Below, piece by piece: positions 32,336 through 40,344 of a stretch of 64,000 nucleotides of DNA. Positions within the stretch are counted from its first letter, which is position 1; the number at the start of each line of letters is the position of its first letter. Below the pieces are notes generated by a model. It had not been told where the DNA came from and did not search any database. It was given only the letters and a program-made list of their open reading frames with translations. The DNA lies in NCBI RefSeq assembly GCF_015710575.1, contig NZ_CP065373.1, positions 1,302,001-1,366,000 of the forward strand. Direction: 5' to 3'. This DNA is from Mycolicibacterium mengxianglii. GTDB taxonomy: Bacteria > Actinomycetota > Actinomycetes > Mycobacteriales > Mycobacteriaceae. The position numbers and the translations under genes were made by a program.

Positions 32336-32355
32336 GGAGGTGTCCTTCACGTCCG

Positions 32356-33156
32356 TCACATCGACTCGGCGGCCTCGGCCGGCGCCAGCCCGAGGCTGCC
32401 CGACCGGCCGGCGGTGATCAGCTCGACCACCTGGCTGTGGGTGACGTCGGTGGTCTTGACGTCGGCGGCCACCCGGCCCAGGTAGAGCGCACAGATCCGG
32501 TCGGCGACTTCGAAGACGTCGACCATGTTGTGTGAGATCAGCACCACGCCCACGCCCTTGTCGGCCAGCCGGCGGACCAGGTCGATGACCTGGCGGGTCT
32601 GCGCGACACCGAGTGCGGCCGTGGGTTCGTCGAGCAGCACCACTTTGGAGTTCCACAGCACCGACTTGGCGATCGCCACCGTCTGGCGCTGACCGCCGGA
32701 CAGGCTCGAGACCGTCTGTCGCACCGACTTCACCGTGCGCACCGACAGCGACATCAGCGCTTCCCGCGCCATGGTCTCCATCCGCGCCTCATCGAGCATC
32801 CCGCGGTGTTTGAGTTCGCGCCCGAGAAACATGTTTTCGACGATGTCGAGGTTGTCGCACAGTGCGAGGTCCTGGTAGACGACTTCGACGCCGAGTTCCG
32901 AGACATCGTTGGGACTGTGCACGGTAACCGGTTTGCCTTCGAAGAGGTAGGTGCCGGTGTCGATCGAATGAATGCCGGCAATCGCTTTCACCAGCGTCGA
33001 CTTTCCGGCGCCGTTATCGCCTACCAGCGCGGTGACCTCACCGGGGTAGACCCGGAAATCCACATCGTGCAGCACATGCACCACACCGAAACTCTTGTTG
33101 ACACCCTGCAATTCGAGCAGCGGCGTACGTGGTCCCGACTCAACCCCGGCGGTCAT
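32356..33156 (-). CDS. sugar ABC transporter ATP-binding protein
   Basis: ATPase of 266 residues with one nucleotide-binding domain. Walker A GDNGAGKST, Q-loop VVYQDLALCDNL, signature SLSGGQRQTVAIAKS, Walker B VVLLDEPTAALG and the H-loop His in LISHNM are all intact. Enterobacterial XylG and RbsA carry two such domains in one chain of about 500 residues; the single-domain form, common in actinobacteria, must dimerise. It lies 6 nt after the binding-protein gene and 20 nt before the permease start. It energises sugar import at the inner membrane. Confidence 0.9.
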   Translation of the reverse strand: MTAGVESGPRTPLLELQGVNKSFGVVHVLHDVDFRVYPGEVTALVGDNGAGKSTLVKAIAGIHSIDTGTYLFEGKPVTVHSPNDVSELGVEVVYQDLALCDNLDIVENMFLGRELKHRGMLDEARMETMAREALMSLSVRTVKSVRQTVSSLSGGQRQTVAIAKSVLWNSKVVLLDEPTAALGVAQTRQVIDLVRRLADKGVGVVLISHNMVDVFEVADRICALYLGRVAADVKTTDVTHSQVVELITAGRSGSLGLAPAEAAESM

Positions 33157-33162
33157 CTGCGC

Positions 33163-34242
33163 TCAGACCCCGGCCGCGGTGCACATCGCCGCGAACTGCC
33201 CGGCGCACACCTCGTCCTTGGACTGGCCACCGTCGGTGAACACCACGTCGACGGTCTCCTTGGTGATCGCCTTCGGCGTCAGGAGCACCGAGGGGACGTC
33301 GCGCCCGCCCTGGTCGTCGCGGGAGGTGCTGTTGGTGTCCGGTTGCTTGCCGGTCGCGAGCGCGATCGCAGCCTCGGCCAGCGCACCGGCTTCTTCGGTG
33401 GCCGATTTGTACACCGACATGCACTGCGTTCCCGCAAGGATGTTCTGCAGGCCCTCGACGGTGGCGTCCTGCCCGGTGACCGGCACCTGTCCGGCGCGCT
33501 TGTTCTTCTCCAGAATCGAGATGACCGACCCGGCGAGACCGTCATTGGCCGCGTAGACGCCGTCGACCTTGCCGTCGGCGGCAGTGTAGAGCTGTTCGAA
33601 GATCGTCACGGCCTTGTCGTTGTCCCAGTCGGGCACGGCCTGCTCACCGACCGCCGTGATGGTCGGGGTGGCGTCGAGGACCGAGTGCGCGCCGGCCGAG
33701 AACAGGGTGGCGTTGTTGTCGGTGGGGGAGCCGTTGAGGAACACGACGTTGGCAGGTCTGCCGCCCAGACAATCGACGAGGCCCTGGCCTTGCAGCTCAC
33801 CGACTTTCGTGTTGTCGAAGGAGATGTAGACATCGGCCGAACCCCCGAGGGTCAGCCGGTCGTAGTCGATCGTCTTGACGCCCTGGGCGGCGGCTTTCTG
33901 CTGGATCGAGGCGCCGCTGTCGGAGTCGAGGTTCACCAGGGCCAGAACCGTCACTCCGTCGGCGATCATGCCGTCGGCAATGGTGGCCATCTGGTCGGCC
34001 GACCCCTCAGCGTTCTGGATGCTGTATTCGACGCCGGCTTCCTTGAACGCGGATTCGAGCGCGGGCCGGTCCTTGGTCTCCCACCGCACCGACGACTTGG
34101 TGTCCGGCAGGATGACCCCGATCTTGCCTTTGCCGGACTGCTCACCTCCGCCGCCGGAGTCGGAACTGCTGCATGCGCTGAGCGTCACGCCGATGACGGC
34201 GGCCAACGACAGGGCGGTAAGCAGGGTGCTCGTGCGTTTCAC
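33163..34242 (-). CDS. sugar ABC transporter substrate-binding lipoprotein
   Basis: Periplasmic-binding-protein type I of 359 residues. The N-terminus is a lipoprotein signal (KRTSTLLTALSLAAVIGVTL, lipobox LSAC, Cys24) followed by a Ser/Gly-rich tether. The mature part starts KIGVILPDTKSSVRWET, as in xylose-binding XylF-like proteins, and contains GQDATVEGLQNILAGTQCMS. GTG 34242 chosen since GGAGG precedes it and the signal peptide begins there. It is the first gene of the importer operon and is preceded by a ROK-type box and a CRP-like box. Confidence 0.9.
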   Translation of the reverse strand: MKRTSTLLTALSLAAVIGVTLSACSSSDSGGGGEQSGKGKIGVILPDTKSSVRWETKDRPALESAFKEAGVEYSIQNAEGSADQMATIADGMIADGVTVLALVNLDSDSGASIQQKAAAQGVKTIDYDRLTLGGSADVYISFDNTKVGELQGQGLVDCLGGRPANVVFLNGSPTDNNATLFSAGAHSVLDATPTITAVGEQAVPDWDNDKAVTIFEQLYTAADGKVDGVYAANDGLAGSVISILEKNKRAGQVPVTGQDATVEGLQNILAGTQCMSVYKSATEEAGALAEAAIALATGKQPDTNSTSRDDQGGRDVPSVLLTPKAITKETVDVVFTDGGQSKDEVCAGQFAAMCTAAGV

Positions 34243-34312
34243 GGAACTCGCCTCCGGGGATGTGAAGTGATGTGCGGATGTGTGGTGGTGGCGCGGACCG
34301 TAGGGCCGAGCT

Positions 34313-34333
34313 TTTGTTGTCTCGAGCAACTTA
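34313..34333. promoter_or_regulatory. ROK-regulator operator upstream of the sugar importer
   Basis: TTTGTTG-N7-CAACTTA, 71 nt before the binding-protein start. It matches, base for base at conserved positions, the element TTTGTTC-N7-GAACTTA between xylA and the ROK gene. Confidence 0.6.
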
Positions 34334-34336
34334 TAA

Positions 34337-34352
34337 CGTGACTCACATCACG
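34337..34352. promoter_or_regulatory. CRP-like binding site
   Basis: CGTGA-N6-TCACG is a perfect palindrome of the CRP type (TGTGA-N6-TCACA). It begins 4 nt after the ROK box ends. This suggests carbon-status control of sugar uptake by a cAMP receptor protein. Confidence 0.5.
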
Positions 34353-34397
34353 TCCAGCAGAATGACTCATCTGTGTCCGTAGCCCGGCCGGCGCGCG

Positions 34398-35621
34398 CTA
34401 CCGGGCGCCCAACAGGTGCTCGATAGCCAGTTGGTTCAGCTTGACGAACCCGAAACCCTTTGCACCGAAATAAGAGTCGGCATCGAAGTCCTCGTACGCA
34501 GACCGGTCTGCCAGCAGGTCGGCATACGTTTCACCGGGGTCGAGGGTGGGGGTCTTCAGCTCAGCCACCTTTGCCTGCGCCATCGCCTCCGCGACAGCCG
34601 GGTCGGAGCGGAAGGTAGCGGCCCTGGCGCGCAGCAGCAGATACATCCGCATATTCGCCGCCGCCGACTCCCACACCCCGTCGATGTCTTCGGTGCGGCT
34701 GGGCTTGAAGTCGAAATGCCGCGGGCCCGAATAGGCGGGACCCCCGGTGGGCCCGCCGTGTTCGAGCAGGTCCACCAAGGCGAAGGCGTTGGCGAGGTCA
34801 CCGTGGCCGAAGACGAGATCCTGGTCGAACTTGATCCCGCGCTGGCCGTTGAGATCGATGTGGAACAGCTTGTCGCTGTAGAGCGCCTGGCTGATGCCGT
34901 GCATGAAGTTGAGTCCGGACATCTGTTCGTGGCCGGTTTCGGGGTTGACGCCCACCAGCTCGGGATGCGCCAGGGTGTCGATGAACGCCAGCGCGTGGCC
35001 CACTGTCGGGAGCAGGATGTCGCCGCGTGGCTCGTTGGGCTTGGGTTCGATGGCGAACCGCAGCGGTAAGCCCTGGTCGATGGCGTACTGGCACAGCAGG
35101 TCGAGAGCTTCACCGTAGCGGGCCAGGGCGGCACGGACATCTTTGGCGGAGTCGTATTCGCTGCCCTCGCGTCCACCCCACAGCACAAACGTCTGAGCGC
35201 CGAGCTCGGCGGCCAGGTCGATGTTGCGCAGCACCTTGCGGAGCGCGAACCGGCGCACCGTGCGGTCGTTGCTGGTGAAGCCGCCGTCCTTGAACACCGG
35301 CTGGGTGAACAGGTTGGTGGTGACCATCGGCACCACCATCCCGTGGGCTCGCAGTGCCGCGGTGAGCCGGTCGATGGCACGTCGGCGTTCGGCCTCGGAG
35401 CTGCCGAAGGCGAACAGGTCGTCGTCGTGGAACGTCAGCCCGTAGGCCCCCAGTTCGGCGAGCCGCTCGACTGCTTCGACGGCATCGAGAGCGGGGCGCG
35501 TGGCGACGCCGAAGGGATCGTTACCGGTCCAGCCGACTGTCCACAAGCCGAAGGAGAATTTGTCGGCGGGCCGGGGAATCAGATCGTCGACTGCCGACAC
35601 GCTGGATTCGAGAACGGACAT
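34398..35621 (-). CDS. xylA: xylose isomerase
   Basis: Protein of 407 residues that converts D-xylose to D-xylulose in the cytoplasm, using two divalent metals. Signature segments are [14 protein letters not shown] (catalytic His), [22 protein letters not shown] (metal Glu and Lys) and [20 protein letters not shown] (metal Glu and His), then [18 protein letters not shown]. Actinobacterial enzymes are about 390 residues, so length is normal. ATG 35621 chosen because GAGGAG precedes it by 7 nt; 24 further in-frame codons upstream are not family-like. No xylulokinase gene is visible nearby. It is divergent from the ROK regulator, with operator boxes in between. Confidence 0.95.
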   Translation of the reverse strand: MSVLESSVSAVDDLIPRPADKFSFGLWTVGWTGNDPFGVATRPALDAVEAVERLAELGAYGLTFHDDDLFAFGSSEAERRRAIDRLTAALRAHGMVVPMVTTNLFTQPVFKDGGFTSNDRTVRRFALRKVLRNIDLAAELGAQTFVLWGGREGSEYDSAKDVRAALARYGEALDLLCQYAIDQGLPLRFAIEPKPNEPRGDILLPTVGHALAFIDTLAHPELVGVNPETGHEQMSGLNFMHGISQALYSDKLFHIDLNGQRGIKFDQDLVFGHGDLANAFALVDLLEHGGPTGGPAYSGPRHFDFKPSRTEDIDGVWESAAANMRMYLLLRARAATFRSDPAVAEAMAQAKVAELKTPTLDPGETYADLLADRSAYEDFDADSYFGAKGFGFVKLNQLAIEHLLGAR

Positions 35622-35681
35622 GTGATGCTCCTCGGGGATCATGGCGTGGACGTTCGCAGCGCCATGTAGGCAAAACGGGTA

Positions 35682-35721
35682 TTTGTTCTGCAAGCGAACT
35701 TAAGATGTGGGCTGAGCCACT
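35682..35721. promoter_or_regulatory. ROK operator plus CRP-like half-palindrome upstream of xylA
   Basis: TTTGTTC-N7-GAACTTA (35682-35702) is followed after 3 nt by TGTGG-N6-CCACT (35706-35721), a degenerate CRP-like palindrome. The pair has the same order and exactly the same spacing as at 34313-34352, in the same orientation relative to the regulated gene. Confidence 0.55.
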
Positions 35722-35751
35722 GTCAAGGACTGAATGTGAGGCTGAAGAGCG

Positions 35752-36921
35752 ATGAATGACCGCCGCGCCGCGCGGGTCGGCACCAGTACCGATGACGTCC
35801 GCCGACGCAACCTGTCCAGTGTGCTCACTCTGGTGCACCACAACAGGGCGCTCAGCAGGGCGGAGCTGACCCGGCGGACGGGGCTGTCCCGGTCGACCAT
35901 CAAGGACCTGGTCGAAGAACTCGCCGAGCGTGGGCTGGTGGTCGAGTCGCCGGCGCTGGGGGTGTCGCAGGTCGGCCGCCCCAGTCCTATCGTGAGCCCG
36001 GGGAATCAGGCTCTGGCCGTGGCGATCACTCCGGAAGTCGACGCCATCACCGTCGGAGTGGTGGGCATGGGCGGGCTGGTGCTCAACGAGATCCGGTGCC
36101 CGACCGAGAGGGTCCCCACCGTTTCGGACGCGGTGACCATCGCCGCGGCCACCATCGACAGGATCCGCGAAGGCCTTGATCAGGGCCACACGCTCACCGC
36201 CGTCGGCGTCGCTGTTCCCGGTCTGGTGCATGGCCCGGGATCTGCGGTGCAGCTGGCGCCGAACCTGGATTGGCACGACGCCGAGATTGGCCAAATGCTC
36301 AGCAAGGCAACGGAATTGCCGGTGTATGCGGCCAATGACGCCAATGTGGGCGCAGTCGCCGAACATCTCTTCGGAAGGCATGGCAACGCCGATCACATGA
36401 TCTATGTCAACGGCGGCCCCAGCGGTATCGGCGCCGGTTTCGTGGTGGCCGGAAGTCTGCTCGGTGGGGTGGCCGGATACGCCGGCGAGCTGGGACATAC
36501 CTATGTCGGCGGCCGCGAGCGGTGCCACTGCGGCAGCGTCGGTTGCCTGGAGACCGAAGTCACCCAGGCACCGTTGCTGAGGTTGCTCACCGAACTGGAC
36601 AACCATGAGTCCGACGACCACCCGGTGACCCACAACGGGGCCGAGCTGGACGTGATCAATCGGCAAGCCCGGTCGCTGGCCATCGCTCTGGGCAACGCGG
36701 TCAACATGCTGAACCCGAGGCTCATAGTGCTGGGCGGCTTCCTGCGCCTGTTCTGCGCCTATGCCGCCGAGGTACTGCGGGGTGAGCTGTCGTACCGGAG
36801 TATGCGGGCGCCACGGGACCTGGTGCGTGTTGTGCCGGCCAACCTGGGTTCGGAGACCCTGATGATCGGCGCGGCCGAGCTGGCGTTCGCACCGTTGCTT
36901 GCGAATCCGGGGGACTACTGA
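35752..36921 (+). CDS. ROK family transcriptional regulator (XylR-type)
   Basis: Protein of 389 residues: an N-terminal winged helix (about 20-65, ALSRAELTRRTGLSRSTIKD) and a ROK sugar-kinase-like domain. The ROK zinc motif is CHCGSVGCLE, and PVYAANDANVGAVAEHLFG is the sugar-site region. ROK regulators of this kind (XylR, NagC) repress sugar genes and release DNA on binding the sugar. Its position, divergent from xylA and beside two identical-type operators, makes it the probable xylose repressor. A remnant of an ADP-forming acyl-CoA synthetase lies just after the stop on the other strand. Confidence 0.9.
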   Translation: MNDRRAARVGTSTDDVRRRNLSSVLTLVHHNRALSRAELTRRTGLSRSTIKDLVEELAERGLVVESPALGVSQVGRPSPIVSPGNQALAVAITPEVDAITVGVVGMGGLVLNEIRCPTERVPTVSDAVTIAAATIDRIREGLDQGHTLTAVGVAVPGLVHGPGSAVQLAPNLDWHDAEIGQMLSKATELPVYAANDANVGAVAEHLFGRHGNADHMIYVNGGPSGIGAGFVVAGSLLGGVAGYAGELGHTYVGGRERCHCGSVGCLETEVTQAPLLRLLTELDNHESDDHPVTHNGAELDVINRQARSLAIALGNAVNMLNPRLIVLGGFLRLFCAYAAEVLRGELSYRSMRAPRDLVRVVPANLGSETLMIGAAELAFAPLLANPGDY

Positions 36922-36927
36922 ACCGGA

Positions 36928-37083
36928 CTACCGGACGGCGATCACCAGCGCATCGACTGCGACCGCGCCCTCGGTCGAGAGGATCACGGGGTTGGCCTCG
37001 ACAGCTGTCAGGCTGTGGCCGAGTTCGACTGCCAGGCAGGAGAATTCGACGACGACCTCGACCAGCGCGAGAGCGGCTTTCAC
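36928..37083 (-). pseudogene. remnant of ADP-forming acyl-CoA synthetase (C-terminal end)
   Basis: Fifty-one codons end with LTAVEANPVILSTEGAVAVD and ALVIAVR. This matches the C-terminus of the ATP-grasp beta domain of ADP-forming acetyl/acyl-CoA synthetases, which ends E-x-NP-(hydrophobic)-x-AVAVDA. An in-frame TGA lies two codons before the first GTG and nothing further upstream matches. The several-hundred-residue remainder of the gene is gone. Confidence 0.6.
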
Positions 37084-37147
37084 TGCTCATCCGGTGGACC
37101 TGTGTGCCCGAAGGTCGTGGTGGCCGGAGCTGAATAGATCTCGTCGT

Positions 37148-37660
37148 TCAGCAGGCGGAATCGGGTTCCTGATCTTCGACACAGGGATGTGGTCCTGGCG
37201 TCGCATCGTCCTGCGAACAGGCCAGCGCCTCGCCCACGGCGCGTTGCGCCAGCTCGTGCAATGTCGTGCGCTGGTCGTCGTCGAGTGCAGTGAGCACCCG
37301 TCGTTCGACGTCGATCAATACGGCCTCGATATCAGCCAGCCGGTCGGCTCCGGCCTGGGTGAGGGCGACCTTGTGCCTGCGGCGGTCCGGCGGACGTCGA
37401 CGGCGTTCGATCAGGCCGAGGTCTTCCAGTTCGTTGAGGAGTCCGACGACGTTGGTCGGATCAATCCGCAACATCCCGGCGAGTTCGGACTGCTGACGTT
37501 CGCCGAAGTCGCGCAGCAGTGTCAGGGCGATGACGTGGCGGGCGCGGAGGCCGAATCGTGCGATCTCGGATTCGGACTCGGTGCGCAGTCGGCGAGTCAG
37601 TTGCTCCAGTAGCGGGCCCACCAACTGCTGGTTCGGCGAGACAACGGGGAGCTCGGTCAC
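37148..37660 (-). CDS. MarR family transcriptional regulator
   Basis: Protein of 170 residues with a winged helix: QQSELAGMLRIDPTNVVGLL is the recognition helix region and IERRRRPPDRRRHKVALTQAG the basic wing (about 58-110). The C-terminal tail (residues 145-170) is acidic and extra to the usual 140-150 length. MarR proteins usually repress a divergent detoxification gene and respond to phenolic or redox-active compounds. Here the divergent gene is an azoreductase and a 25-bp inverted repeat lies between them, so auto- and cross-regulation is likely. Confidence 0.9.
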   Translation of the reverse strand: MTELPVVSPNQQLVGPLLEQLTRRLRTESESEIARFGLRARHVIALTLLRDFGERQQSELAGMLRIDPTNVVGLLNELEDLGLIERRRRPPDRRRHKVALTQAGADRLADIEAVLIDVERRVLTALDDDQRTTLHELAQRAVGEALACSQDDATPGPHPCVEDQEPDSAC

Positions 37661-37702
37661 GTACCCAGGTTAGTGGAATAGATCGATCGTATATCTGGTA
37701 TA

Positions 37703-37727
37703 GATAGTTTGTCATACACAAACTATC
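37703..37727. promoter_or_regulatory. 25-bp inverted repeat, candidate MarR operator
   Basis: Perfect 10-bp arms (GATAGTTTGT at 37703-37712, complement at 37718-37727) with a 5-nt centre. It ends 15 nt before the azoreductase ATG and lies 43 nt upstream of marR, positioned to control both. Confidence 0.7.
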
Positions 37728-37742
37728 GATGGGGCATCAGAT

Positions 37743-38390
37743 ATGGCACACCTTCTCCACATCGACACCTCCATTCAGGGCATGCGTTCGATCAGTCGTC
37801 GGCTGACCGCAAGAGCAGCGGCGCGCTGGCGGGCCGCTCACCCGGAAGGCACGGTGACCTACCGCGATCTCGCCGAGGATCCGTTGCCGCACCTGGATGG
37901 GGCCGGTGGCCTGGCGGCGATGGTGCCCCCGGATCAGCACACCCCGGCGCAGGCGGCTGTCTACGCGCGCAGCCTGGCGCTGATTAACGAGATCAAGGAA
38001 GCCGATACCGTTCTCGTCGGGCTGCCGCTGTACAACTTCGGACCGCCGAGCACTCTCAAGGCCTGGGTGGACCACCTGATCGTTCCCGGAGCGTCCTACG
38101 ATCCCGCTACCCACCAGGGACTGCTCGGTGACACCGAGCTCATCGTGCTGGCGGCCCGTGGTGGGGGATATGGCAGCGGCACCCCTCGGGAAGGCTGGGA
38201 CCACGCGCAAGCCTGGTTGCCACACGGGCTCGCGATGACCGGACTCGTGCCCAAGCTCATCACTGCTGAGCTGACGATGGCGCCGGAAAATCCGGCCATG
38301 GCCGAACTGCGGCCCCTGGCCGCCCAGAGCCTCGCCGCCGCCGAAGCCGCCGTCGATCAACTCTGGGCGACGTCGCCGGTGCCTGCGTAA
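37743..38390 (+). CDS. azoR: FMN-dependent NADH azoreductase (flavodoxin-like fold)
   Basis: Protein of 215 residues. The FMN phosphate-binding loop is HIDTSIQGMRSISRRLT, followed by GLPLYNFGPPSTLKAWVDHL, a signature of AzoR/FMN-dependent NAD(P)H quinone reductases, and AARGGGYGSGTPREGWDH. Such enzymes reduce quinones and azo compounds by two electrons and protect against electrophile stress. The divergent marR with an inverted-repeat operator is the usual arrangement. The C-terminal region (AAQSLAAAEAAVDQL) is a simple helix. Confidence 0.88.
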   Translation: MAHLLHIDTSIQGMRSISRRLTARAAARWRAAHPEGTVTYRDLAEDPLPHLDGAGGLAAMVPPDQHTPAQAAVYARSLALINEIKEADTVLVGLPLYNFGPPSTLKAWVDHLIVPGASYDPATHQGLLGDTELIVLAARGGGYGSGTPREGWDHAQAWLPHGLAMTGLVPKLITAELTMAPENPAMAELRPLAAQSLAAAEAAVDQLWATSPVPA

Positions 38391-38423
38391 CGCGTTGTGC
38401 CCGTGGTCATCGCAACCGACCGA

Positions 38424-38846
38424 TCACTGGGCCAGGTCAAAGGCCTTGACCACCTTGGTGGGGCGGATGCGGACGACGAGCTCGCCGGGGACGCTGTTGC
38501 GGCGGCCGTACTCCTCGGCGCGCTCGGCGCCCATATACCGGCCTCCGGTTCGGGTGGCGGTATCGCGGACTTCGGTCGGCTCCTCCGATAATTCCGCCAG
38601 ACCTTGCACCTGTACGAACGAATACGGTGGGTGCGGATCGTCGACGCACAGTACGACGCGCGGATCTCGGGCCAGCGCACGGCCTTTCGCGGTGTCACGG
38701 CCGGTGTTGAACATTAGGTCGGTACCGTCGACGATGAACCACACCGGCGCGACCAGCGGGCGTCCGTCCGAGGCCAGGTAGCCCAGCATTCCGGTACGGG
38801 TCCCGGCTGACAGGAATTCGATGACGTCTTCGGTCAACACGCTCAC
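38424..38846 (-). CDS. PPOX class (split-barrel FMN/F420-binding) oxidoreductase
   Basis: Protein of 140 residues with the pyridoxamine-phosphate-oxidase-like split barrel. GMLGYLASDGRPLVAPVWFI is the first conserved hairpin, followed by GRDTAKGRALARDPRVVLCV and a last strand ELVVRIRPTKVVKAFDL. Mycobacterial members of this size bind F420 or FMN and act as reductases of unknown physiological substrates. GTG 38846 is chosen; GTG 38855 is three codons earlier. Its start is 25 nt from the stop of the upstream acyl-CoA dehydrogenase gene on the same strand, so the two may form an operon. Confidence 0.82.
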   Translation of the reverse strand: MSVLTEDVIEFLSAGTRTGMLGYLASDGRPLVAPVWFIVDGTDLMFNTGRDTAKGRALARDPRVVLCVDDPHPPYSFVQVQGLAELSEEPTEVRDTATRTGGRYMGAERAEEYGRRNSVPGELVVRIRPTKVVKAFDLAQ

Positions 38847-38871
38847 CTGATCCACGGTAGAACAGCTGAGT

Positions 38872-40254
38872 TCACCGACCCGGTGGTTTGAGCATCTCCA
38901 TCGCGGCACGCATCACGGGAGCAGGCACCCGGTCCTTGGCGGCCAGCGCTGCATCGGCGAGGCGGGTACGCGCCGGTGTGCCTCGGCCGAACCACTTGTT
39001 CAGCGGCCCGCCCGTGGGTTCCAGATCGACGTGCAGCGGGGGAGCGCCGTCGCCGGCGCCCAGCGCGTGCGAGATCACGATGCGCTGGATCTCGCTGGTG
39101 CCTTCAAAAATGGTGTACAGCTTCGCGTCTCGGTACCACTTCTCCACGGGATGATCAGTGATGTATCCCCAGCCGCCCATGGTCTGGATGGCACGTTCGG
39201 TGGTGGCCACTGCCACCTCACTGGCCGCGAGCTTGGACATCGAGCCCTCACCACGTTCGAAGGGCACGCCAGAGGCGGCCATCCAGGACGCCCGCCAGGT
39301 GAGCAGCCGGGCAGCGTCGATTCGCGTCGCGAGATCGGCCAAGGGGAAGGCAATGCCTTGGTTGTCCATGATCGGGGCGCCGAAGGCGATCCGCCTGTTC
39401 GCATACTCGGTGACGTATTCGAGTGCGGCACGGGCGATTCCGAGTGCCTGAGCGGCCACCATCGGGCGGGTCTGCTCGAAGGTGCCCAGTGTGGCCGAGC
39501 CGGAGTGCTTGCCACCCTCGACGACCTCGCGGGCCTTCGCCAGTTTGTACTCCAGCTTGTCGTCGCCTCCGAGCAGGTTTCCCGCGGGCACCCGCACGCC
39601 GGCGAACCTCAACTCGGCGGTGTGCGAGGCGCGGCAGCCCAGTTTGTCGAGCTTGCGCACCATAGTCAGGCCGGGTGTCCCACCGGGAACGATGAACAGT
39701 GCCTGGCCGCGATGCCCGAGTTCCTCGTCGACGACGGCGTTGACTACGTGGACATTGGCGATTCCGCCGTTGCCGATCCACATCTTGTGTCCGTCGATCA
39801 CCCAGTCGGACCCGTCACGGCGCGCGCGGGTGCGGAGGTTACGAACGTCACTGCCGCCTTCGGGTTCGGATATCGCCAGCGCGGCCAGCTTGATGTCATC
39901 AGCGGTTCCGAAACACTCGGGGGCCCACTGCAACATCTGTTCGGGTGTGGCGGCCTGGCCGATTGCCGACAGTGCCAGCGCCGGCATCACCACGGCCAGG
40001 CCGATTCCGGCGCAGCCCCAGAAGATCTCTTCCATGAACATCGGCAAGGACAAACCGGTTGGGTCCCCGATGAGGTCGCGGTAGAACAGCGGGCTGTAAA
40101 AACCCTGGGCGGCCGCTTCCTCCAGAACCGCCCAGGGGAACTCCTGGCGTCGGTCGTAGTCGGCGGCCACCGGGCGGATCACCGTCTCGGCGAATTCATG
40201 CGCTCGTCGCGCCAGATCGTGCTGTGCCGTTGTCGGCGTCAGATCAAAGGCCAC
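38872..40254 (-). CDS. acyl-CoA dehydrogenase
   Basis: FAD-dependent enzyme of 460 residues that inserts the alpha-beta double bond into an acyl-CoA. Family motifs: LAALAISEPEGGSDVRNLRT (FAD/acyl site), KMWIGNGGIANVHVV, ANRRIAFGAPIMDNQGIAFP, QTMGGWGYITDHPVEKWYRD, and YTIFEGTSEIQRI, where the Glu is the catalytic base as in MCAD-type enzymes. The C-terminal extension of about 60 residues after VISHALG is longer than in most and includes PLNKWFGRGTPARTRLADAA. GTG 40254 is preceded by AGGAGGG. No electron-transfer flavoprotein gene is visible nearby. Confidence 0.92.
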   Translation of the reverse strand: MAFDLTPTTAQHDLARRAHEFAETVIRPVAADYDRRQEFPWAVLEEAAAQGFYSPLFYRDLIGDPTGLSLPMFMEEIFWGCAGIGLAVVMPALALSAIGQAATPEQMLQWAPECFGTADDIKLAALAISEPEGGSDVRNLRTRARRDGSDWVIDGHKMWIGNGGIANVHVVNAVVDEELGHRGQALFIVPGGTPGLTMVRKLDKLGCRASHTAELRFAGVRVPAGNLLGGDDKLEYKLAKAREVVEGGKHSGSATLGTFEQTRPMVAAQALGIARAALEYVTEYANRRIAFGAPIMDNQGIAFPLADLATRIDAARLLTWRASWMAASGVPFERGEGSMSKLAASEVAVATTERAIQTMGGWGYITDHPVEKWYRDAKLYTIFEGTSEIQRIVISHALGAGDGAPPLHVDLEPTGGPLNKWFGRGTPARTRLADAALAAKDRVPAPVMRAAMEMLKPPGR

Positions 40255-40344
40255 GGTCCCACCCTCCTGGCAGGTCCAGTACCCGTTACCGGCTGGCGAC
40301 AATCGAACACGCCGCCGGCGACGCGCCGGACGTGAAACCGGGAG

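Noticed and set aside
31058..32656. Longer start for the sugar permease
   Set aside because: The additional N-terminal part overlaps the ATPase gene and is Arg/Gly-rich shadow sequence.
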